Part shown: positions 26,269 through 61,165 of the stretch, piece after piece
How the letters are laid out: every line of letters begins with the position of its first letter
How positions within the stretch are numbered: position 1 is the first letter of the stretch
NCBI RefSeq assembly: GCF_000247815.1
Contig: NC_021700.1
Location: 21,096,746 to 21,160,745, forward strand
From: Ficedula albicollis
Lineage: Eukaryota; Chordata; Aves; Passeriformes; Muscicapidae
Reading direction: 5' to 3'
DNA length: 64,000 nucleotides
Translations under genes and position numbers: made by a program
Notes under the pieces: model-generated
The model's database searches: none
The model's input: only the letters and a program-made list of their open reading frames with translations
What the model was told of the DNA's origin: nothing

Positions 26269-27302
26269 TTAGGATGAAATGAAAGACCATTAATTAATCA
26301 TTCTTGCTCTACTACTTTTTGAGTATAATTGTATTTCACCTATTGATTATTAATTCTACCATCACACTTTATTTGGCCAAAGTCTGCAGCAGTGAGAATT
26401 TTAATTGCCTGAATGCCCCCAGGTCACAAAATTTTTAAAGTTTTCCTTCAATTTTAAGCTACTCCACTCAGAGTGGAATTTAAGATTTGTTTTCTAAAAC
26501 AAAGATAATATATTTATAGATTTACTAGAAGTTTGTTTTTATTTATATATTGCACAAATCCATTCTCTGTCTGCCATCCTCTCCCAGTAAAGACATTAAA
26601 ATTTTCAAAGAAAACATCACCAAATAGAATGTGGTCACGCTTCAATGAAGAATTACTGTTTATGTGCTCTGGTTTAAAACAAACCAGCAATACTGGGAAA
26701 CCGTGTTGCATTTTCATACATAATCCTACCATTTTTTAAAATAAAATAATTAGAACTATAATTCATTTTAAAAGAGGCAGTTTGTCTCTGTTAATACTCA
26801 TTTTGCCCAGCACTTCCAGTTCCTCTTTCATTGTTAACCACCCACATGGTTATTTAGAAGTGATCATTATTCACATAACATGGTATATCACTGCCAAGGC
26901 AACATTATAAGGTAGTTTATTAAGTGTATTTTCTGTTTGCTTTTTTTAAAAAAAGCAGTAAAGAACCACTGATATGATGATAGTGTATTGTTTCAAAGAG
27001 TAATACACACTGCCTTCCTCCTCTCTTAAAAACATGCTGTAAGATGTTTTTTAGTATTAAAAAAATGGGCATTTGCAATTCACATGGAGTTTTTATTGAA
27101 CATGCATAGTTATAAAACTGAAATAATGGCATTATCTGTAATATAAAAGCTTCAAAAAATCCTGTACCTTTCATCAAAAGAGAAGCAATTATTTAACTTA
27201 TTCCAAAATGCAAAGTGCATACAATTAAATGGGGATTAACACCTCCTGGCTTCAAATATCTGCCAACTTTACCTTACAGCTATCTGTGCATTTTAAGATA
27301 AG

Positions 27303-27702
27303 CATAGAATCACAGATTTGGTTGGAAGGGACCTTAAAGATCATAAGAGTTCCAAAATCCTGTCTGTTGGCAGGGATCCTTCCACTAGACCAGGTTGCTC
27401 AAAGACCCATCCCGCCTGGCCTTGACCACTATCAGGACTGGGGAATCTGCAACTTCACTGGGCTGCTTGTTCCTGTGCCTCACAGTAAAGAATTCTTTCC
27501 TAATATCTAATCTAATCCTGCTTTCTTTCAGTTTGAAGCCATTCTCACTTGTCCTGTCACTATACGCTCTTAAAAAGAGTCCCTTTCCATCTTTTTTGTA
27601 GGATCCCTTTGGATACCAGATGCCTGCAGTTAGGTCACACCTAAGCCTCTCCTTTCCAGGCTGAACAAATGAAATTCTCTCAGCCTTCCCTTGTAGAAGG
27701 AA
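27303..27702 (-). mobile_element. CR1 LINE, 3' end, inserted antisense to + strand
   Basis: Begins AGAATCACAGATTTGGTTGG AAGGGACC, the reverse complement of the well-known avian CR1 3' end. It continues with the usual CR1 tail text (GGCCTTGACCAC, then CAGGCTGAACAA). The element is 5' truncated and does not reach the reverse transcriptase. Transcription sense matches ADAMTS18. Boundaries are approximate. Confidence 0.9.
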
Positions 27703-30368
27703 ATAATAACCACCTTTGGCTCTTGAAAAATAAGTGAAAGATCTAAATACTTGAGAAGCTGTGACAAGATTTACTTTGAATTCTATAATCAATGCAAAAA
27801 CCACAAACAGTTGACAGTCATTCCAATCAGACTCGACAACCTAAGTAGGAACATTCTTAGCAATTTTCTGCTCACATTTCACCACAATAAGAAATAGTAT
27901 TTAACAGCTCTAGACAAACAGCAATGCTAGTAGCACGGCACTGCTAGCTGATATACAGTTAATGTTCAGTTCTGACTAATCATTTATCCTTTCTATCACA
28001 AACTGCCTTAATTCTCTTGGTGGAATAGGCTGAATGTGGCTTTTATAATTACATTTTCCCTCAAATATATTTGGCTAAAAGTAATTTAGACACACTTCAG
28101 AATTAAACATTCTAATAATGCATACCATTCTCACAAATGTACTTATCGGATATAAATTGATACAAATTTATATAATTTTATTGATATAATTGATATAAAT
28201 TTTAAATTTTTAATTAATTTCCTACTGGCATCAGACATATTTCCTTCTAGAATTTGGCTAAAAATTGGCACTTTTAACAAATTAATTTTTTGAGGAATTT
28301 AGTAATAAGATAATATTCTTAAGTTCTATTATCACAAAGCACAGTGTGCTCAGCTTTAAAAAAAATTACAAGTGTGTTATTACTGAATGATGCTTAGGTA
28401 GCATATTATTGGTAAGACACCCTATTCACCTACAGTGAAGAATCTTTAATTGATGCCAGGAGACATATAAATCCATTTTTTAAAAGTTCTGCAGCGTCTT
28501 GTCACACAGTATATAAACTTTACATAATTGCTGTCTAATTATAATGTTTATTAAAAATCTCGGAGAAAACAAAAAAAGACAGATAATAACTTTTAAGATA
28601 AGAAAAAGAAGTGCTGTTTAATCCAGACAATAACTACAACTTGGTTATGCCCTGTATTGAAAAATTTTTAAATTATGAACTCTTCACTGAGTATATGGTT
28701 GCTTTTAAAAGTAATCCAAAAAGCACAGATATATATTTTAATTTACGCTCTGGGGGGTATAATTACAAGCTGTTAAACAGAAACATTCTGCTTTCAAATC
28801 TATGGATTTTTAGTTTAAATAAAAGACATAAAATATTCTCATGACTGGTCGATGCAATCCTAATAGAAAACAAAAGTCCAGTGGTTTAGTGACCATAATC
28901 TCCAGAGAATTGAAATGCTTTGCAGATTTCAATTCACAAATAGTCTGCATGACTTTCAGCAGCCAAATTTTAAATTACAAGGAGCACATTTTATTCTTGA
29001 ATTAAAATTGCAGGCATGTAAACGCTGTATCTATTTTTAAAAGCAATCCCAAAAATTGTGGCTTGTGATTGCAACAGTTAATTATAAAGATGCCAGTACC
29101 AATACATAGTAAATGTTGCATCACTAAAACTAGTGCATGCTGGTTAACCCAGACATATTTTCTGAGCTCACTCATCAGATCACAAGATGTTCATCTCAGA
29201 GCCAAACTTATATTTTCTTTGATGAGGAAAAGTATGTTTTATTTGCCTAGAGATAGTTTCATAATTCATCTGAGGACATGAAAGAAAAACATAGTAGGCA
29301 TCACTCTAGATGGGTTATGAGCAGCAAAGAAAACCAAACAGCACTCAGTTTACTTATGACAGTAATGGTATGCTGACTGTTTTATAAAAAACCCAATGAA
29401 TACCTAAGACATTTCATCCATCTGGAGGTGAACTCTAATAGAATGAATGAAATCATAGCCAATTCTTAGGACTACTGGCAAATTCCAGATAATAAATGCT
29501 GTCATTTGTTGCCATAATTAGGCATGAAAGAAATTAAAATGGAGTAGGTAGTTACTTGTTGTTTTTAAATGCATAAAATATTAAAAAAAAAAAAAGAGGA
29601 ATTATTTCTTTGCTTTGCTAGATTTTTTTTAAACAATACCACAAGAAGTTCACTGCCTTGCTCTTGGAAAGTTACAAGGTATCAGGAAAGACATGCCCAA
29701 GAGTTAATAAATATAGTTCTGTGATGTACAAGTGAATAACTGGCCTTTCACTTTCCAGAATTCATTGTATTGTTTCAGTTTCTATTTCTACGTATCTTTC
29801 ATTTTGCATTTCTCATTAAATAATATTCAGGTCCTTAAAGAAAATTTTCTGTTGTAGACATTAACTTTTTTCTGATTTTCCTGTGTTCTCTTCTTTCCCA
29901 CTCCTCTCTCTATAGATAACTTAGCACTATACATTCCAGTATTCTCTGGCATTGCTTTCATTTAGTCTTGTCCAAGTTTGCCACTGGCTATAAAAGACCT
30001 ATGTATATGAGAAAATAACAAACATTTATTCTGAAAACCCTTGCCTCAGAATAGAAGAGTTATTAGTGCACTTTCAGGAAAAAAGGGAATTAATGTGAAG
30101 AATACATGTAGATATGTAATATCTATGAAATATGTAGATTCGCTTTACATAATATTCCCAGAAAAAAAAAAAAAAAACTAGTTGAGACACTATAACTTTG
30201 CATAGTAAAGGAAAATTTTTCAATACAGTATAGATTCTAGTACACAAAAAGAAGAACTGCAATTCTGGATCCTCAGGCCTAAAAAAAATACTGATATTAA
30301 AAATCAATGAAATTATATTCTCATCCTACATATAAGCATATGAATTTGTCTTAGATTGCAATACAAGA

Positions 30369-31175
30369 TGTGACCAAAAGTATGTATTTCATCACCATCT
30401 GCTGAAACCAGGTGGGGCAGTGATCCTTATCTCTGTGGGAGACATTATCTGCTAATGGGCCATCGGTTAAAACCAGGTGGGGCAGTCATCTTTATATTTT
30501 CCACAATCCATCCCTCCTCCAGGAAGATATTTTCTGTTTATGGGCCATTTAGTCCCATTGTATGACTGACAAAGGAGCATCATCCCACTGGGAGATGCTC
30601 CACCCAGGGGGAGGAGCCAAGCTTTTCCTACCTAGATAAAAACTGAGATTTGAAACACCAAAGCAGCCTTTTTCCACTGGATTCCAGAGGAAAACTGGAC
30701 CTTTCCACATCACCTCTGAACCTTCAGAGTAAAACTGCACCCTTCTACAGGAGCACTGCTTCAGCTGAGCCACATCTGCTACTGCAAGGGGACTGCAGCC
30801 ACCATTTAATGGGACTGCTACCAACACCCTGACTGACGGGGTGTCAGGTTGTATTCTGACTCTGTCAGTGTTTTGGGGTTGTTCTTTGTAATAATGTATT
30901 TCTATTTTAATTTTCCTAGTAAAGAACTGTTATTCCTAATCCCCATATCTTTGCCTGAGAGCCCCTTAATTTCAAAATACCCCCCCCCCCCCCCTTTCAA
31001 AATTATAATAATTTGGAGGCTCTAGTAAAGAACTGTTATTCCTATTCCCATATCTTTGCCTGAAAGCCCCTTAATTTCAAAATTATAATAATTTGGAGGC
31101 AGGGGTTTTACATTCTCCATTTCAAAGAGAGGCTCCTGCCTTTCTTAGCAGACACCTGTCTTTCAAACCTAGACA
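30369..31175 (+). mobile_element. Solo-LTR-like element with internal duplication
   Basis: About 0.8 kb with the composition and motifs of songbird ERV LTRs: GGAGGAGCCAAGC, GATAAAAACTGAG as a possible TATA region, and CTAGTAAAGAACTG near the 3' part. Provisional ends are TGTGACC at 30369 and CTAGACA at 31175. Two near repeats of AAACCAGGTGGGGCAGT lie near 30408 and 30472. A segment of about 100 bp is duplicated at 30916-31100 around a run of 15 C. No retroviral genes adjoin it and no target-site duplication was found. Class and exact ends are uncertain. Confidence 0.55.
30916..31100. repeat. Internal tandem duplication with C15 tract inside the LTR
   Basis: CTAGTAAAGAACTGTTATTC starts at 30916 and again at 31022. 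TTTCAAAATTATAATAATTT recurs at 30995 and 31075. Between the parts of the first copy lies a run of 15 C (30980-30994). The copies differ at a few bases, so this is older than the 17.7-kb duplication, or both carry read errors. Confidence 0.9.
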
Positions 31176-31408
31176 GATTTCTAGATAAATAAGAGCTGTC
31201 TGTCATCCAACAAGACTTTTTAACTATATGGTAAATCTGAAGAACCTCTTTTTAGGAAAGAAGAATTGAAACTATCAAAATAAATTTCATACTTTGGAGA
31301 TTTGGTTTCTTCTTGATTCCCTGTACAGAGAGCATCATGGTCAGTGGCAACAAAAACTATGTGTACTTTTCTCTTTTAACATAAGTGGCACTACAAAATA
31401 CACAGTTT

Positions 31409-33500
31409 ACATAGAATGGGCCAGGTTGGAAGGGATCACAGTGGGGCATCTGGCCCAAACTCCCTGGTCAAGCAGGGTCATCCTGGAGCACATGGCACAG
31501 GGTTGTGTCCAGGCAGTTCTTGAGTATCTGCAGAGAGGGAGACTCCACAGCCTCTCTGGGCAATCTGTTCCAGTGCATGGTCACCTGCACAGTATAAAGA
31601 AGTTCTTCCTCATGCCCGGTGGAACTTTCTGGGCATCAGTTTATGCCTTCTGTTCCATTGTCTCTTGTTCCATTGGTTGGCACCACTGAGAAGAGCCTTT
31701 ATCCATCCTTTTGGCAGCATCCTCCAGGAGCTCCATGTCTCTGTTGTCCTGAGGAGCCCAGAACTGGACACAGCACTCCAGGTGAGGCCTCACCAGAGCT
31801 GGGTGCAGGGGCAGGATCACCTCCCTTCACCTGCTGGCAATGCTCCTCCAATGTCCCCAGGATCCCACTGGATTTCTTGGCCACCAGGACACGCTGCTGG
31901 CTCATGGGCAGCCTGTTGTCCAGCAGGAGCCCCAGGTCCTTCTCTGCAGAGCTGCTCCCCAGCAGGTCAGCCCCAGGCTGTGCTGGTGCCTGGGGTTGTT
32001 CCTCCCCAGGTGCAGGACTCTGCATTTCATTGAGATCATTCTTCTTTGCCTGTCTTTCCATCCTGTCGAGGTCCTTCTGAAGGGTTGCACAGCACTCTGG
32101 GGTAATGGCCACTGCTCCCAGCTCTGTATCTATCTGTATCTGAATGTGGTAAGCAGGCATCTGCCTTTCAAGTCGTTGATGAACAAGTTAAATAAAAATG
32201 GGGCCCAGTATTGAACCTCGGGTGACACCACTGACATTACCTGTGCCAGGCCTCTAACAAGACCCTCTGCCACCTATTAGGACCCTCTGGGATCTGCCAT
32301 CCACCTCACTGGCGGTTCATCCAGTCCACACCTCCTGAGTTTGCCTGTGACAATGTTGTGAAGCAGTATTGAAAGCCATGCTGAAGTTGAGGCAGACAAT
32401 ATCTGCTGCTGTCCTGTCATCCATCCAGGTAGCTCTTTCATTGTAGAAGGCAATCAAACACCTACTTTAGTGAACCCATGCTGACTATTCCTGATCACCT
32501 TCTTGTCTTCCATAGGGACAGAGATGGCCTCAAAAATGACGTGTTCCATCACCTTCCCAGGGATCAAGATGAGGCTGACTGGCCCGCAGTTCCCTGGGTC
32601 CTTTTACTTGCCCGTTTTGAAAACTGGGGTGACATTTCCTTTCTTGCAGTCCTCAGCATTTCTCCTGATCTTCATGGCCTTTTAAAGGTGATAATGAGCA
32701 GTTTTGTTATGGTGTGCAGCAGCTCTCTTAACATTAGCGGATCCATCCATTAGGGCCCATGGACTTGACTAGGTCTGTCCAGTTGTTTCAGGCCAAATCC
32801 TCCTTCACTAAGGAGGTATCTTCCTTCCAACATTCCTTCACCCTGGTCTCCTCAGTCAGGGATTCCTGAGGCCCAGTCTTGTTAGTGAAGAGTGACACAA
32901 AGGCATTCAGTAACAGTAATTTTGCCTTTTCATCTTCCTCTCTTACCATCCCCATTTAATAATGAGCCCATGTTATCTTTTTTTTTCTTTTGTTATTGAT
33001 GTATTTGAAAAGACCCTTTTTATTATGCTTGGCAATCATCCTTAGCCAAATTTAAGTGTAGCTAGGCACTGGCCTCCGTAGTCTCATTTGCATTTACCAT
33101 AACCACCTGTCTGTATTTACTCCAGGTGGCCTGACCCTGCTTCCATCTCCTGTGTATTTCCTGCTTATACTTGACAGGTAATGGCAGTAGCCCTCATTCA
33201 TCCATCCACAGAGGTCTCTTGCCCCATTGGCCCAATTTCTTTCTCATTGTGATGCATCATTCCTGAGCCTGGAGCAAGTGATCCTTGAATATCGACCCAC
33301 CCTTCTGGACCCCTCTTCCCTGCAGGGCGTGTTCCCATGGGATTCTTCCAAAAAGGTCGCTAATGAGGTTAAAGTTTGCTCTCCTAAAGTCCATGGTTAT
33401 AATCTTTCTTGCCGTCCTGCTACCTCTTACTTCAATACAGAACTCTACAATCTCATGGTCCCTACACCAAGGCTGCCTCTCTTATAAGATTTTCTTCTGC
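31409..33500 (-). mobile_element. CR1 LINE, long 5'-truncated copy with decayed reverse transcriptase
   Basis: The + strand begins ATAGAATGGGCCAGGTTGG, a CR1 3' end in reverse. Reading the minus strand, 32160-31700 gives CR1 ORF2 C-terminal text such as LQKDLDRMERQAKKN and SSAEKDLGLLLDNRLPMSQQ. Further up, 32200-32700 shows the reverse-transcriptase zone in broken frames. Sequence to about 33500 resembles a more 5' part of the same avian repeat. Frameshifts and stops show it is inactive. It lies in the same sense as ADAMTS18. The 5' limit is uncertain and 32.9-33.5 kb could be another element. Confidence 0.85.
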
Positions 33501-36291
33501 CTTTTAGAGGCAATCTAAACACATAACTGTTTCTTTCACGAGCTCTATCTTACCTCCCAATCATTCTATTGAGAATACAGGGGGATGTATAATGTCTACT
33601 GAAAAGAGCCCATTGATTTCAGGTGCCTGGATGAGTTTTCAAATGAGACGATGAAATTTCCTTGAATGCTTCAGAGGTCAGAAATTCCAGAGGGCTACAC
33701 ATACAACAATGAACTCATAATTAGCAAATAAGAGTGTAATGTATGCTTTGAGTTGCTGAATACCATGAGAAGGACACAGAGGAGGCAGGAATGGAATCCA
33801 GAGCTCTGGCACTGTATTGAACTGTCATAAACAGGAAATCTTTCTTTTACTTCCTATGATTCCACTTACTGTGCTTTTCCTATTCTTCAAAGTCAAGACA
33901 GACCCGAGAAGAGAGGTTCTGTTTGAAAAGTTAAAGTGTTTTTATTGTTCTGATGTGACTTCACAGCAGAGATGAACATAATACAAAAATCCAGTGGAAA
34001 AGACAGCATGTAAATATTCAGTCAAATGCTGTAGGTTTCTCCCAGCTTGCTCTTAGCTTGTTCCTTGATTCCTGACTGCCCTAGTCACCCTTCTCCAAGA
34101 TAAGGCATACTAGAAGGTCTAGGAAGAGCTGAGTGCAGTAGATTGCATGAAGAAGATGAAGAAGAAACAGCACAAAAAAAATAAGACACTTCTGCAATAT
34201 ACAGTACTCCAAAACTATTTAAACTTTGCACTGCTAGAATGTCTTTATTCTCTGCTTCATGACACTCAACACATATGCTCAAGTTCACTTTGGTGATTAA
34301 TCATTAAGCAATGCAGATACAGATAAACTGATTTAGAAAGAACTAGACTTAATCAGTGTTGAGTGGACACAAGGTAGCTTGTTAAAATGGTTCCTGGTAA
34401 ATTACTCTCTATTTAATAGAATATTTATATTAGCTAAATTTTCCAGTTAAAGTCTCTGTCTCTTTAACCTTTGTCTCCCTTTTCTTTTTTCCTGACACAG
34501 CTCCTCTTAGAATTGTGTCTTCTTTTAGCATACAGTGAAAGGTGTTTCATAAACTGAGGAAAAAAGCAGGCTCTCCCATGGAGAAAGCAGGTACATGTTT
34601 AACATGGATTATAGCTTCGAAGTATATGTTTATGAGTACAGTGCTCAGTGAAAAGAAGTGACGACAATATGTCCTTTTATTAAGCTGAAGGAGAGGAGAG
34701 AAGATACCTGGTTTGGCCACCATAAGCTACTGAAGAAAATCTCTCCTCCACCTCCTCTGAGTTTAAATTACTAAATATATGCCACTTCTAGGGATTCACA
34801 AATCATCCCTTGAAATCTAATTCATTACATCCAAATTTTTTAATCTCAGAAAGTGCCTACTCTTCAGACCCAATTATTTTTCCACTGTATTTTGTCAAAT
34901 GTGTGAAATGGCAATGACCTTCACGACAGAATATCCATGGCTAAAATCTTGTCTTTACCTAAATCAATGGGAGTTTTCCTAGGACTTCAGAAAGATCATT
35001 AGCTCATTACCATCACAAAAAATAGGATTTCACAATACCTGTAAGGTTCTGATAATTGGAACTTACTTTCTCCATGAGCTAGGCACTTCTCTTCTTTATA
35101 CTTCTCCTTTAAAATGTTTTTCTTGCTGCTACACTTACCGTTATTAAAACTGTACTTAAAAATCAATCTGTCACTAGAAATATCCAACAAACAAATAGTA
35201 AAAATGCTCGAGAAAGTTGGCATCGTTCTCTGTTTTGTTTCAAGACTTTCTCTAGTGGCACAGAAAAGAATTTATGCTATTCTTTGTGTATTATGTATGG
35301 CTAGGCTGTATTTAAACTGCATACAACTAGTAACAGCCACAGCAGCTCCCAGCAGAAACGTGAGTCATGATGAATACCTCCCATAGACAGAAAAAACAAA
35401 AGAAAGCAACAAGTCCAAAGGTTCTTTAAAAAAATGTGGTGTCTTCTTCTTGATAAGAGCTGTCCACAGTGCCGTAGAAACTGAAATTCTGACATGTATT
35501 TAAAGCACTGTCCCATATCTTCTGGAACAGAGGTATGTTGGGAAGATGATTCATTCAGTCTCCAGAGAGAAGAAAGATACTGTTCACACAGCACTTCTAC
35601 TCACCAGTTCTTGCAGCAGCAATGGTGTTGGCTTTGAAGGAAGCCAACTGTCCTGCTCTCCCAGCCAGAGGTAAAGAATTGCATTGGTGACCACTAGAGG
35701 GAGGATTAGGAATATAGTAAGTTGTCGGCAAAAGCCACCCATGATGAACCGCATGGGACAACCTACAAATCCCCCACTGCTGCCCAAGGGCAACAATTCT
35801 CAGATACTGCTACGGGCTGGCTAGTAAAATCCAATTGTTTTTGTCTTCTACAGAGGAGCTGCCATTGTGCATCCTAAGCTTTGGTGGCTGGAGGTTAGGA
35901 GGGCTAACTAGGATTGAGTGAAGCACACCTACAAACACACAAAGACACATCTCTTTATTTACAGATGCTAATTTTGCCTTCTCACTTTTAATCTCCTTAC
36001 TTAAAATTTCTGTTATCCTTTATCAACAAAGTTTCCAGGAAAAACAAACATACCAGCTTCAAGAGAGTCTCAGAAGTATCAGGAGAGAGACACTGTGCCA
36101 AGACACACTGTAGTTAACAAAAAAAATCTGAACATATTAAAGGTTACTTGAAAATAGCTGTGACTAAAATAAATATTCATTAAGATCTGAGGCATACCTG
36201 AAAGAAACGTTTTCAGTTAGTCACCTAGATAATTATACAGTGAAGTGCATTTTGCAAATCAGTTTACCCTGTATCTTGACTGGAGTCTTAC

Positions 36292-36430
36292 CTCCTGCAC
36301 AAGTGGCAGAACATTCTGACCAAGGCAGATGATTCCATGCAAAGCCAACCTCATTGTCTCCACTGCCAGTGCGAGAGATCGGAACATTGAATTTATATTT
36401 TATCCCCAAATTCTGTTCCTGCAGCAGAAT
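36292..36430 (-). CDS. ADAMTS18: ADAMTS18 exon i: spacer end and start of TSP1 repeat 2
   Basis: This 139-nt exon encodes 46 residues plus one base. The first part, [18 protein letters not shown], ends the spacer. [19 protein letters not shown] opens TSP1-2 at about residue 340. The start was set at the AG in CTCCAG (36431-36432), not at a second CAG 12 nt further in, because it keeps the conserved ILLQEQ strand and the phase. The donor is GTAAGA at 36286-36291. Confidence 0.94.
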
Positions 36431-43538
<7,108 letters not shown>

Positions 43539-43662
43539 CTCCTCTGGGCAATGAATCATTGAAGAAACCTTCAATGGCTTCACATGTACTCCCATCTCCT
43601 CCACAAACACGGCATCTATCTTCCTTAGCATCAGACCCCAAAATATTATCACAACCTACATG
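43539..43662 (-). CDS. ADAMTS18: ADAMTS18 exon f: cysteine-rich end and spacer junction
   Basis: This 124-nt exon covers residues 186-226 plus one base. It encodes [17 protein letters not shown], then the highly conserved ADAMTS motif [11 protein letters not shown], then [16 protein letters not shown] holds an N-x-S glycosylation sequon. The acceptor is TTTGCAG (AG at 43663-43664) and the donor is GTATGT at 43533-43538. A short duplicated sense of the frame runs on into the intron but ends without homology. Confidence 0.95.
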
Positions 43663-53496
<9,834 letters not shown>

Positions 53497-54206
53497 TTAT
53501 ATGTTAGGATATGTACCAGAACAAACACAACTGCATGCAATACACTGATGAATTCTTAATATTAATACAAGTCCAAGAGATAATATATATGGAATACACT
53601 GAAATTTTAAGATGAGATTTTGATAAGAATTGTATTTTTGACTTGCATCACAAAAAATATTACTGGGTACTTGAAAAATAATCTCTCATAATATTAATGT
53701 GGTTTGCATAAGTTCCAAACAGTACAGTTTAATTGTATTTTGAACATAATAAAAAAAATGTTGGTTTTAATTATTTGCTTGCTTTAAAAAATTAAAATGA
53801 GTAATGTGTAAACAACTTATGTGATACTTTTTTTTTTCAATCATCTCATCTTACTTGAAAACCAACAAAGACTGGTTTTATACTTGGAAACAGCAAATAC
53901 TGTATATTCTAGCTGAGAAATTTTACTCTGATTTGAATTAATCAGTACTAAATCTGAGGAAATTCCACAGTAAGCAGATTTCCATTAGCAAAAATAATTG
54001 CCTGTTAAATTCCCAAACTGTTCAAAAACAGTATCTATCTTCCACAGAGGTCAAATAATGAACTAACTTAGACTTATATGGAAGATTATTCAGACATCAG
54101 CTCTTTGCTTGCAACTTGAAAGCAGAAAATAAAAAATACTTTGTGAGGCTTTCATAATAAAAAATTAGCTAAAAAAAATAAATCAATACTATTTCTCACA
54201 TTACAG

Positions 54207-54277
54207 TACTTAATCAGGAAATGTCTTAATGACATGTTGTTGATACATACTTAATCAGGAAATGTCTTAATGACATG
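54207..54277. repeat. Tandem duplication, 41-bp period
   Basis: TACTTAATCAGGAAATGTCT begins at 54207 and again at 54248, giving two copies of about 31 bp. A run of TGATAATTT repeats follows to about 54330. Confidence 0.9.
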
Positions 54278-54728
54278 TTTTTGATAATTTCTGATAATTT
54301 TGATAATTTTCTGATAATTACAGATAATTTCTGATTTTGAACCCATTGAGTAAGTAGGGATATTAGCCAGATTAGGTAGTTATTGCTAATAATAGGGGAC
54401 AAACAGACCACCTTAAGCAGCAGTGATATGACATTATGGTATCTGTCTTGCAAAGTGCAGTGGAAAGCTGGAGGACACACTGGCTTGGAAAACACAGATA
54501 TAAGAAACAAATAACCTAATTGAACAGAGAGCAGAAGACAAGGAGTGACAAAAGACACAGAATGAATTTTCATGAAAGAAAACACAAATTACTTTCAGAA
54601 AAAGTTGTCTTAAAAACCAACAGTGGTGACAGAAATAGTGACTATGAGAAATGACAAGAGAGAGTGGAGTAATAAATCTATCCTGTGGAGACCTGTAGCT
54701 GTGGTGAGGTAATCAGAACAGGTAAAAG

Positions 54729-54927
54729 CCAAAATAGAAAAAAGAAGTGATTCATACAGCAAAGAGCAGTGATAGAAATAAGCATTCCTCATTTAAGAAG
54801 AGACAGTGACAGAGAGAGGATCACTTACCGGACCAAAATAGAAAAAAGAAGTGATTCATACAGCAAAGAGCAGTGATAGAAATAAGCATTCCTCATTTAA
54901 GAAGAGACAGCGACAGAGAGAGGATCA
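54729..54927. repeat. Tandem duplication of 95 bp, one mismatch
   Basis: Copy 1 is 54729-54823 and copy 2 is 54833-54927, offset 104 bp, with one difference (T at 54807, C at 54911). The nine-base spacer is CTTACCGGA. On the minus strand the junction reads CCG|GTAAGT, a consensus splice donor (see findings). Confidence 0.95.
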
Positions 54928-55131
54928 GAACTTCTCTGGAATAGTGCTCATTGGAAAACAGACAGATTGTAAGACAAGTATAGATATATACAACAGATCA
55001 AGCTGTAGAGGAGAAGTCAGCCCCTCTTCAGAGGACAAACAGACCAAGAGAGAGTAGTGGCAGGGAAAAAAGATGCTGAATTGTTTTAAGAGTCAGTAGG
55101 AAGTCACAAGTGAAGTGTTGGACAAGGCAGC

Positions 55132-55175
55132 ATATATATATATATATATATACACACACATATAGATATATGTAT
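55132..55175. repeat. TA/CA dinucleotide microsatellite
   Basis: About ten TA units followed by CACACACA and imperfect ATATAGATATATG. A simple repeat inside the b-c intron. Confidence 0.9.
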
Positions 55176-55624
55176 ATAGTATGCAATATAATATTGCTAC
55201 TTATGGTTTTTATGTAAGGAGTTATATTGAAAACTTTGGAAATACTATGTTGAGTTTGGAGCTTAGGTTTTTTTAATTAAGTAACTGGCAATTGTTATTT
55301 TCTATCTGAGTCAGGCATCAAAGGAAATATGCCGAGAGAAATTTCTTTAAGGCATAATTTAAATATATTTTGATGAACAACAAGTCACATAAATAAAACC
55401 ATTCTGGTTACTGCTAAATATAAATCCAGCTATCTTTACAGTACATAAGACACATTTTTAAAAAGTATATCTAGTGAACTCCTGTTTAAGCATTTCTGTC
55501 TGCTATTTTGAAGACAAATGTTGGCAAACTAGCAAAACATTTTTACAGATAACAAGTGAAACCACAATTTTGAATTACTTCCAAATGTGTTTTTTTGTTG
55601 GCTCCAGCTTACTTTAGCTACTTA

Positions 55625-61165
<5,541 letters not shown>

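Noticed and set aside
31294..32753. Several 60-153 codon frames, some with reverse-transcriptase-like text
   Set aside because: Fragments of a decayed CR1 LINE in broken frames, reported as a mobile element and not as host genes.
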